A program made the translations under genes and the position numbers. Below, one piece after another: positions 56,218 through 64,000 of a stretch of 64,000 nucleotides of DNA (position 1 is the stretch's first letter; each line of letters starts with the position of its first letter). The notes under the pieces were generated by a model. The model was not told the origin of the DNA, searched no databases, and saw only the letters and a list, made by a program, of their open reading frames with translations. The DNA comes from Voacanga thouarsii (Eukaryota; Streptophyta; Magnoliopsida; Gentianales; Apocynaceae): NCBI GenBank assembly GCA_026120185.1, contig JANUWF010001783.1, forward strand, positions 4,309,001 to 4,373,000. The letters are read 5' to 3'.

Positions 56218-59175
56218 CTTCGTAAGTACTTCAATATGTTCTTAACAACAGTTCAGTGTGGCTCTCTAGGATTTGACTAGAACCTGCTTATCATGCTCAA
56301 TGCATATGAGACATCAGGTCGAGGCACAACATGGCATACATAATAGATCCTATAGCAGAAGAGTACGTTATCTTATTCATACGCTCCTCTTCATCCTTCG
56401 TGGAAGGATTCTGAATTTTGCTGAGCTTAATGCCATGTGACATTTGTATGAATTCTCTCTTAGAGTCTTACATATTAAACCTTTTTAGTACTTTATCAAC
56501 ATATGCACTTTGACTTAAGCTAATGCTTTCTAGATCTATCTCTATAGATCCTTACGCCTAAAATATAGGCAACTTCACCTAAGTATCTCATTGAGATATA
56601 ATTTCTCAACCATGTCTTTACACTTCGTAAAGTTAGGATATCATTTCCAATGAGCAAGGTGTTATCAACATACAATACCAAAAAGACTATTGCACTCCCA
56701 CTTCTTATAAACACAAGACTCATCTTCATTTTTGATAAAGTCAAATTCTTTAATTACTTCATCAAAATGAAGATTCTAACTTCGAGATGCTTGCTTTAAT
56801 CTGTAAGTGGATCTTTGAAGCTTGCACACTTTATTAAAATTCAAAGGATCAACAAAACTCTCAAGTTCTATCATATACATATCCTCAAGGAAGTTTCCAT
56901 TAAGGAATACGGTTTGGCATCCATTTTTCAAATATTATAATCATAATATATTGTTATGGCAAGAAGAATTCTAATAGATTTAAGCATTACAACTGGTGAA
57001 AAAGTTTCATCATAGTCTATACCATGAGTTTATCTATAACCTTTTGTAATCAGTCGTGCTTTGTAAGTATGCACATTTCCCTTTATGTCTGTTTTCTTTT
57101 TGAAAACTTATTTACACCCAATGATTTTTTAACCTTCAGATTGAATAACCAAAGTTTATGCTTAGTTATCAAACATGAATTGCATCTTAAACTTCATGGC
57201 CTCTAGCCATTTTTAAGAGTCAGAACTCTTAATGGCTTCTTAGTAAGAAAGAGGCTCATCATTAACCATGAGCGCCACATTGTGATCGTCAGTTATGAGA
57301 AATTCATATCTCTCAAGTGGTTAACGAACCCTATCAGATCTTTAAGGTCCTTATTCTATAAAGTCTGATTTCTCCATTCAAATATACTATTCCATTGAGG
57401 TGTTTCTAGTGGAATTAATTGGGAGATTATTCCACAATTCTTAAGATGCTCGTCAAATTCTTAACTCAAGTATTCACCACTTCGATCTGATCAAAGTATT
57501 TTGATACTTTTCCCAAGCTAATTTTGCACTTCATTTTGAAATTCTTTAAATTTCTAGAATGATTCGGATTTATGTTTCATCAGATATAGGTATCCATATC
57601 TTCTGAAATCATCCATAAATGTAATAAAGTACTGAAATCCACCCCTAGCATATGTATTCATTAGTCCACATACATCAATATGTATTAGGCCCAATAAATC
57701 AGTGGCCCTTTCATTTTGTCCCTTAAAAGATACCTTAGTCTTTTTTCCCAATAAACAAGAATCACACGTTTCATAAGATTCTAAATCAAACGAATCAAGA
57801 AGCCAATCATTATAAAGCTTTGTTATGTTTTTCTCATTTATATAGCCCAAACAGCAATTCTAGAAGTAGGTTTGATTTAAATCGTTAGATTTTAATATCT
57901 TAATATTAATGTTATAGATAGACTTGTTAGAAGATCCACGAAGGTTAAGAATATAGAGTCCATTTGATAATAAGGCATCTCAATAGAAAATACCATTTTT
58001 ATTAATAGAGCAAATGTTATTCCGAATAACAAATTCAAAACATTTCAAATCTAAACAAGAAACTGATATAATATTCCTAGTCATAGCAAGAATATAAAAA
58101 CAATCATTCAGTTCTAAAATAAGCCCACTGGGCAAAATTAATTCAAAGGTTCCTATAGCTACTGCAGCTTTTGCTCCATTTGCAACTTGTAGGTCCACCT
58201 CGCCTTTTGCCAAGGCTTTACTCCTTTTTAGACCCTACACATTTACAAAAATATGAAATCCACAATCAGTATCCAATACCCATGAATCAGAAGTAGATAA
58301 ATTAATCTATAACATAAATACCTGAAGTGGCAGTCTCACTGTCCTTCTTCTTCTTTACTTTCAAATAGAGCTTACAATTTCTTAACCAATGTCTTGGTTC
58401 ACCACAATGGTGGCAAGCTTCCTCCTTTGGTGTCTTGGCCTTAGGTTTTGGCTTAAACTTGGACTTAGCTTCATCCTTATCCTTACTAGCCATAACTTTG
58501 CCCTTTCGGTTATTCTTTTTTCCTTTCCCTTTTTTAACCATTAAAACACTAGGTGTATTCTTCTTAATGTTCAATTCAGCTTGTGTTTAGCATCCCATAC
58601 AATTTAGTAATGGATTTCTCCATATTTTGCATGTTAAAATTCATGATAAACTAGTCATACTCAGAAGGTAATGAACCTAAGATCATATGTGTGGCCATAT
58701 CATGATTTACTGGAGCACCAAACTTCTCAAGATAGTTAAGGTAACCCTTCATTTTAAGGACATAAGTACTTACCGAGATGCCAAAAACCATCTTACATAC
58801 ATTTAATGCCTTATGAGTTTCAAATCTCTCTTATCATACTTCCTCTTGGAACATTTCCTTGAGATACACAATCATATCATATGCCTTTACTTCTTCAAAC
58901 TGTTTTTTAAGTTCAGAGTTCATAGTTGCTAGCATAAGGCAAGTGATATTATTAGAGTCATCTTTGTGCTTACTTTAAGCATCTTTTTCAGCTCTTAGGG
59001 CATTATTTACTAAAGCATGGGCAATAGGATTTTCAAGAACATAAAGATATTTTTTTTCTTAAGAACAATTCTTAAGTTACGTGTCCAATCAAGAAAATTA
59101 GTCCCACTAAGCTTATCTTTCTCGAGCACAGATTGCAATGATTTATTCCAACTATGTGTTACCGTTATCTACATA
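56218..59175 (-). pseudogene. Copia-4 gag to RT portion, broken
   Basis: On the minus strand, from high to low coordinates: gag (58575-59170, with MILGSLPSEYD near 58660), zinc knuckle CHHCGEPRHWLRNC (about 58375-58420), protease remnant (57980-58213), preintegrase and integrase start (57554-57850: CDSCLLGKKTKVSF, IHIDVCGL), then SDRSGEYLS near 57490. The integrase C-terminus is missing, and RT follows almost directly (GCKVFKKKTDIKG-like near 57105; VLYVDNTLLIGND near 56660 with DD changed to DN). The RNase H start NILKYLR ends at 56222, where Copia-3 entered. Stops are frequent. Confidence 0.88.
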
Positions 59176-60472
59176 CAAAATATGCAAAGTAATTAATTTT
59201 AAGGCTTTAATTTAAAAAAAAAAACTCCTATTAAAAGCATTTAAACTTTTGAAACTTCAACATCTTGAGGTTTCTTAGTGGGTTAAAAAAACTTATTTTT
59301 TAATTTATTTTATAACAATCATAAGTAAGCTTTGGCTTCAATCTTACAATTAAATAAACTTTTAATGAGATTGATATCATATGTCCCAGCTATAAAATCT
59401 CAAAAAATGCCCAAATCCCAAAACCGTTTCAATAGCCTAGTTAAGTCAAACTATAACAAACATATGAAAAATCATTTTCCATCTTGTCTTACTTAGATAG
59501 CCAAAATCATCCTACTTTGGCAAGAATGACAATATAATGATCCAAATAATGACAAATGTTTGATTTTAGGAGGCATTTTAAAACTTAATACTTTAGTTTG
59601 AATACCTTTTGATTGTAGTAAATACAAATATAAGCATATCATGTATGCATATAAACATAAATAAAAGTGGCATAGCATGACTCATAACCTATATTGATCT
59701 TCACGAGCAAAGTAAAGATCAAAATGGTCAATCTAAGTAAATAAATTCTTGAGCATTCTCCAATGCCTCAAGCATACTCCTTCGTAGTTGTAATGGTGGG
59801 CCTCCGTCTTCTTTTACATTGAATAAAATAATTCCTATTCTAGAAAGCGATTACAATTTTACAACAATAAAAAATGATATGCAGGCCGTATTTAAAATAT
59901 TACAACTCAAAAACAATCCCAATAAAACCTGCCAATCATATTGGGGTAAAACGGGTCATGCTATGCCCTATTCAGAACAATCCACAAATACGAATAATAC
60001 GCAATGAATAGTTAGACGGGGTTCCAAATGGCAGCGTCTAGGAATGAAAAATGATTTTTTTTTCTTCTCTTATTGAATGAGATTTTGCCTTCCAATTTCC
60101 GAATGTTAATCAGATTGACGTTTGGACTCCATAGTGACAATCGCCATGAGTGACCATGTTACAAACAGTCTGCGTTCCCTTTCAATCGTATTAATACAAA
60201 TAACAAATTAATACAAACAATTTGCAACTTAGAATGACAGATAGAATGCTAATAATACCATATCATATTAAAACAAACCTGTTTACAGACAATCTGCAAA
60301 TAATCTAGTCTGATAAAACAAATAAGGTGCACAGAATAAACATAATTTCAAGGAGTCTGCATGCTAAGTATTTTGAAATAACAGTTATACAAAATACATA
60401 TAAAATTATAATCATGTGAACATTCTGATATACATATTCAGATTAAACGAAATTCATTCAATCACATAAATA

Positions 60473-60527
<55 letters not shown>

Positions 60528-60570
60528 AGTACGATTAACACATATTAATCAATCTAATCATTTAGTAAGT
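59176..60570. other. Copia-4 leader, non-coding
   Basis: This is the stretch between gag and primer site on the minus strand, with no supported protein. It is AT-rich and contains a (CA)n microsatellite at 60473-60525. Confidence 0.6.
60473..60525. repeat. (CA)n microsatellite, about 26 units
   Basis: Uninterrupted CACACA run of about 53 bases lying a few dozen bases from the Copia-4 primer site, inside the leader. Confidence 0.97.
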
Positions 60571-60584
60571 TGCTCTGATACCAC
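60571..60584 (-). promoter_or_regulatory. Copia-4 primer-binding site (tRNA-iMet)
   Basis: The minus strand reads GTGGTATCAGAGCA, three bases inside the 5' LTR end. This matches the iMet site and fixes the element's orientation. Confidence 0.92.
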
Positions 60585-60587
60585 TTT

Positions 60588-62166
60588 TGGGATTCATGGG
60601 TTCCTAAATGCGAAAAACATCCACGAATCCTTTCCGAAGACCCAAGCTAAACGATTAGGTCGACTAGGGGTATTTTAATATTACCTCTATGTTTCTAGAA
60701 GTACGACTTTTATCTTTAGATTATCTAGCCGTATATGAACAGTGGACGATCACTAGACACTGCAATGCGCGAATGTCCTCTACTGGTTCACACAATGAAC
60801 GACTCCAAGAAACCAAGAGTGCTAGCGCCTAGGGTTTCCAAGAGGTTTATGTTTCTAGGGTGTTTTTTTTTTTTAAAGACGAAGTTGTGTATAATCTACT
60901 GGACGACTAGGGTTTTATCTTATAAAACCACAAGATCCTTTTTGAGTCAACATGTCACGAGATCTTATCATATCTTATTCCGATATCAAATTAAATTCAA
61001 AAAAGATATGATAAGATTCTCAAATTATCTTGGTAAATTACTAATTAATTTACCAAGCCAAAATGTATGAATCTGGACATCCTCTAGATACATCGAATCT
61101 AAACACCTTTTTAGATACAACGAATATGGGCGTCTTCTCATATGCAATGAACCTGGACATATTTCCAGATACATTGAATTTAGACGACTTTTTAGATTCG
61201 ATGAATCTGGACACATTTCCAAATACATCGAACCTAGTCACCAGAAAAATAATCTAATTTGTTCGCTTAATGTGTGACCTTATAAGTTCATTTAACACTG
61301 GCAGTGTACTTAAATCACATTTACATGGGCCACAAGTTATAAGCTATTTCTAACAAAATATTATAACTACTCAGGTTAAATGAAGATCAGTGATCTTTTT
61401 GAACCAAACCATAATTTAATATTTAGTTATTTTGTCACATGATATCTCGATTAAGCATAAGGCATGGAGAATGTCATCCTTATATGTTAAGTTTAATCAA
61501 TTATTTTTTGATCTCATATTAGACTGTTCAAACAAATGATATCAATATCTTAAATTGATATATTTAAGCACGACCATGTATTTTAATAGTCTAAAATATC
61601 AAGGGGCCCATGAACATCTCTCCCAAGAATAAGATGAACAAGTTCCTTCACTATTAATCATATTCCTCTCCCTGATTTATTATATACCAATAGAAATCTA
61701 ATTTTATTATCTGGTTAAAAACAACTTTAGATAACATCAAGTTATAAAATTTATCAAGTAGGAAACTATGATGAATTCAAGTCGAAGGACTTCTAATATC
61801 ATTATATCTAGAAAGTACTTATAACATGTCCTATGAAATACTCTTATTGTGGGTCATGTTCAATACAATATTCTATAACATTTATTTATGTTTTGACTTG
61901 ATATTCTATATATTCATGACCAATAAAATATAGTCATCAAGTTACAAATATATTAATCTTAATTTATTATTGTTCCACCAATAATAATCGATTAAGGACA
62001 ATTAAAGAATAGCCATTCTATTTGTTATAGGATTTTACTATCAAGTCACATACTTGATGACCATAAAACGAAATGCACTATTCATGGAAACAAAATGTCT
62101 CATATTATTACAAAATACGTATTAACAATAGTATAAGTACAAATTGTTTAAGGCATATCTCCAACA
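60588..62166 (-). repeat. Copia-4 5' LTR
   Basis: 1579 bp, opening TGGGATTCATGGGTTCC and closing ATCTCCAACA in plus coordinates. Its last 85 bases match the 3' LTR remnant at 32932-33015. It contains a run of imperfect repeats of about 30 bp with GAATCTGGACA / GAATTTAGACG (61065-61230). The flanking bases on the right are TCATT. Confidence 0.92.
61065..61235. repeat. Degenerate short tandem repeats inside Copia-4 LTR
   Basis: Variants of AATCTGGACATCCTCTAGATACATCG, AATATGGGCGTCTTCTCATA and AATTTAGACGACTTTTTAGA follow one another about five times. All share an (A/G)AT(C/A)TGGAC...AGATAC(A/T)TCGAA pattern. They are probably a U3 enhancer-like or slippage-derived array. Confidence 0.7.
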
Positions 62167-62600
62167 TCATTTTTAGTCTTTCTACGTTTGCATTGAAAAT
62201 TATTAACAACTCAACCTCTTATAGTTTGAATTTATTATTATTTAAGTAAGTTTTTGTACCTATCTTTATGCACCATCTTCATGTGTCTATCCAATATTTA
62301 TATCCCCCATTCTCTCTTATAGGCATATATTCCCTTACAAATTTTATGTATTATCCTATAATTAGTGTCATTCTTATCAAAAAGTTTATAAACCATAAAT
62401 GTTTTCATCCTTTCTATAACTTCTAAAAATTGAGTAAGCATACCCATACTAGATTTAAGATTATTAAGATTAAAAGTACTAATATTTTGTACACTATGAC
62501 ATTCATCTTCATCACCTATTTATTATCCAAATATAAGATTGAATCTATACTATCCATATTCCTAAAATCAAATTTAAAGTATGTGTATGATTATGAAGAA
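62167..62600 (-). pseudogene. hAT transposase N-terminal part with BED zinc finger, degenerate
   Basis: The minus strand from about 62540 gives a low-complexity start, then MKTFMVYKLFDKNDTNYR, IIHKICKGIYAYKREWGI, a stop, and LDRHMKMVHKDRYKNLLK. The pattern resembles a BED zinc finger with the C-terminal HX4H retained (HMKMVH). The first cysteine pair is degraded to HKICKG. BED fingers open Ac/hAT transposases. Strand and decay match the hAT core at 13415-20460, so these may be parts of one element separated by about 41.7 kb of insertions. Roughly 250 residues between the parts were not found. Confidence 0.65.
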
Positions 62601-63273
62601 TGATGATGATGAGGTTCTATTTTTTTTTTTTTAATATTTATGTAAACTAAATAAGAATAATCAATTAACAAAAAAAATTAACAAATAATATTTCAAAATT
62701 CAAATAAACTAGCTAATTAGATATATTAATAATAGTAAAAATAAAATAAAGTTCAAACAAATAAAATTTCAAATAAAAGATTAATTAAGAATAAAATAGT
62801 AAAAATATAAGTTAATAACTAATTAATTTTAAATTTTAATAAAAGAGAATAGAAATGGCTTATAAATTAACTCAAATTGAATAAAGAACTATAGCAAGTG
62901 AATAGATAAAAATGTTAAAAATTAGCACATAAGATCAAAAAATGCCAACTAGTTGATAGTCAAGAAATAAGAGCACTTTGAACTTTACTTCTTCAATACT
63001 TAAATCATCTACTATTCTATTACTTAATGATTTTCAAAATTTTGAAGAAGTTGCTTGGAGAATTCAATATTTTTCAAAAAATATTTACTCAACGAATTCT
63101 ACTTTAATACTTTTTCTAGAGGAAGTAAAAAGAGTAAAAAAGAGATTTAGAAAAAAAATAGTGTATTTTGGAATGAATTGAGGAGATGTTTATAGTTTTT
63201 TTTTTTTTTTTTTTGAAGACATGGAGGGTAAAAATAGCCAGTGACAAGCAAAAAATAGGCATTTCTAACCATT
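62601..63273. other. AT-rich spacer, no gene seen
   Basis: The stretch is very AT-rich, with poly-T/poly-A tracts near 62620 and 63195. The 67-codon frame at 62978-63181 has no recognised feature. Part of it may be the 5' flank of the hAT element. Confidence 0.4.
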
Positions 63274-63600
63274 AGAGTCTGACCAATGGATATTTTGGTA
63301 GGAGAGCCATTGGCTAGCCTATTGGTTTGCTAACCTAGGCAGGCTGACTTGTGCCTAGCCCGTGTCATACTACAATATGTACAGGCCAATTGGTGTTCCC
63401 ATTAGGCATTATATAAATATAAATATATATATATATAATGTAAAATTATACACAAAATATATTTTTTGCTCTCTCTGTTCCTATGTCTCTTATTCCTCAA
63501 AAGTCTTCTCCTACTTAACCTTAAAGTCTGACCAATGAATATTTTGATAGGAGAGCTATTGGTCGATCTATCAGTCTGCTAACCTAGGCAGGCTGACTTG
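63274..63600. repeat. Direct repeat pair, about 77 bp each
   Basis: AGTCTGACCAATGGATATTTTGG...CTAACCTAGGCAGGCTGACTTG at 63274-63350 recurs at 63525-63600 with about a dozen changes. The copies are separated by about 175 bp containing (TA)n. The second copy ends exactly at the start of the LTR at 63601. Confidence 0.8.
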
Positions 63601-64000
63601 TGTTAGGGTTGTATCTTAGAGGCAATCATTTGTATATTGTATATGACATATTTTATTTTAATAAAAGGCATATTTATCTTACAGTTTCTTTTGTTTACTT
63701 TTGTGTAAAATAACTATTAGATAAAGTACCTAGTACAATACTGTGTTAAGAAAATCATGATAGAGATCATGATATGAGATTCCTACTATACTGTATAATG
63801 TTAGTACTTAAATAGTCCATAGTCATAGTATTAATGAGACAAGACATCATTAATGCGTTAAGACTAGCATGTGTTAAACTTCCTGATTTGATCAGACAGT
63901 GGTTCTCATATCCGTGAGTATTGAGATACTCAAAGTTAACATATAGATGCTTGTTAATGGAACAAGTTCATGCTTGTTAATGGAATAAGTTCATTGGATG
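63601..64000 (+). mobile_element. Start of a Copia LTR, continues beyond the window
   Basis: TGTTAGGGTTGTATCTTAGA opens a sequence typical of Copia LTR 5' ends, with AATAAAAGGCATATTTATC and later GTTAAGAAAATCATGA. The five bases before it, ACTTG, would be the left target duplication. A 23-bp tandem duplication (ATGCTTGTTAATGGAA...AAGTTC) lies at 63948-63994. The second LTR is outside the window, so this call rests on the terminus only. Confidence 0.6.

Noticed and set aside
59810..60010. Frame at 59819-60007 with a possible zinc-knuckle-like CQSYWGKTGHAM
   Set aside because: Only one Cys and one His are spaced suggestively. It lies on the opposite strand to Copia-4, in the leader, and is too short and isolated to support a gag gene.

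Overview
This window reads as nuclear DNA of a eudicot plant with a repeat-rich genome. One intact host gene is visible, a cytosolic 60S ribosomal protein L27a (uL15) gene at 1380-1820. Almost everything else is transposable-element DNA that is old, stop-ridden and nested. The evidence is plant-type Copia polyproteins, primer-binding sites matching tRNA-iMet and tRNA-Asp, hAT and CACTA DNA transposons, SINE-like tRNA relics and long AT-rich spacers. No CRISPR, operon or prokaryotic organisation is present.

Layout. 1-828: a Copia protease fragment abutting an oppositely oriented LTR. 829-5380: the RPL27a gene with its telo-box promoter in an island of apparently low-copy DNA. 5386-10933: a complete but dead Copia element on the minus strand (Copia-1), with 5-bp target duplications ATTTT. 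10939-13415: gene-free DNA with a fold-back element (11701-12379). 13415-20460 and 62167-62600: pieces of one degenerate hAT transposase, all on the minus strand, which I take as the oldest layer. Copia-2 (13644-19129) sits in its C-terminal domain and is flanked by an about 150-bp duplication.

Between 20.5 and 62.2 kb lies a stack of insertions. First comes a minus-strand Gypsy-type 3' LTR with its 3' internal region (G3), holding a solo Copia LTR with TSD TCGAA. It is followed by a CACTA left terminus, a SINE relic, a 1.2-kb microsatellite field and a truncated Gypsy LTR plus gag. Next is a captured piece of a host syntaxin-81-like (SYP81) gene with two exons and an intron, then a CACTA right terminus. 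The last block is Copia-4 (minus strand), whose RNase H region has been split twice, 59 bp apart: once by the non-autonomous Gypsy-like element G1 (33504-40946, itself carrying a 1.2-kb non-autonomous hAT), and once by Copia-3 (41006-56217, plus strand), which in turn carries G2 (48293-54370), a sister copy of G1. Target-site duplications and sequence interrupted at each junction give the nesting order directly. The window ends in the first 400 bp of another Copia LTR (63601 onward).

No element looks capable of moving by itself, because every polyprotein has several stops or frameshifts. The most interesting points are the captured SYP81 exons, the very long duplication flanking Copia-2, the filled and empty sites of the non-autonomous hAT in two sister retrotransposons, and a reading frame of unknown function shared by G1 and G2. 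Element boundaries marked by TG...CA ends and TSDs are read directly from the sequence. Family names rest on recognised protein motifs, and no database search was possible.
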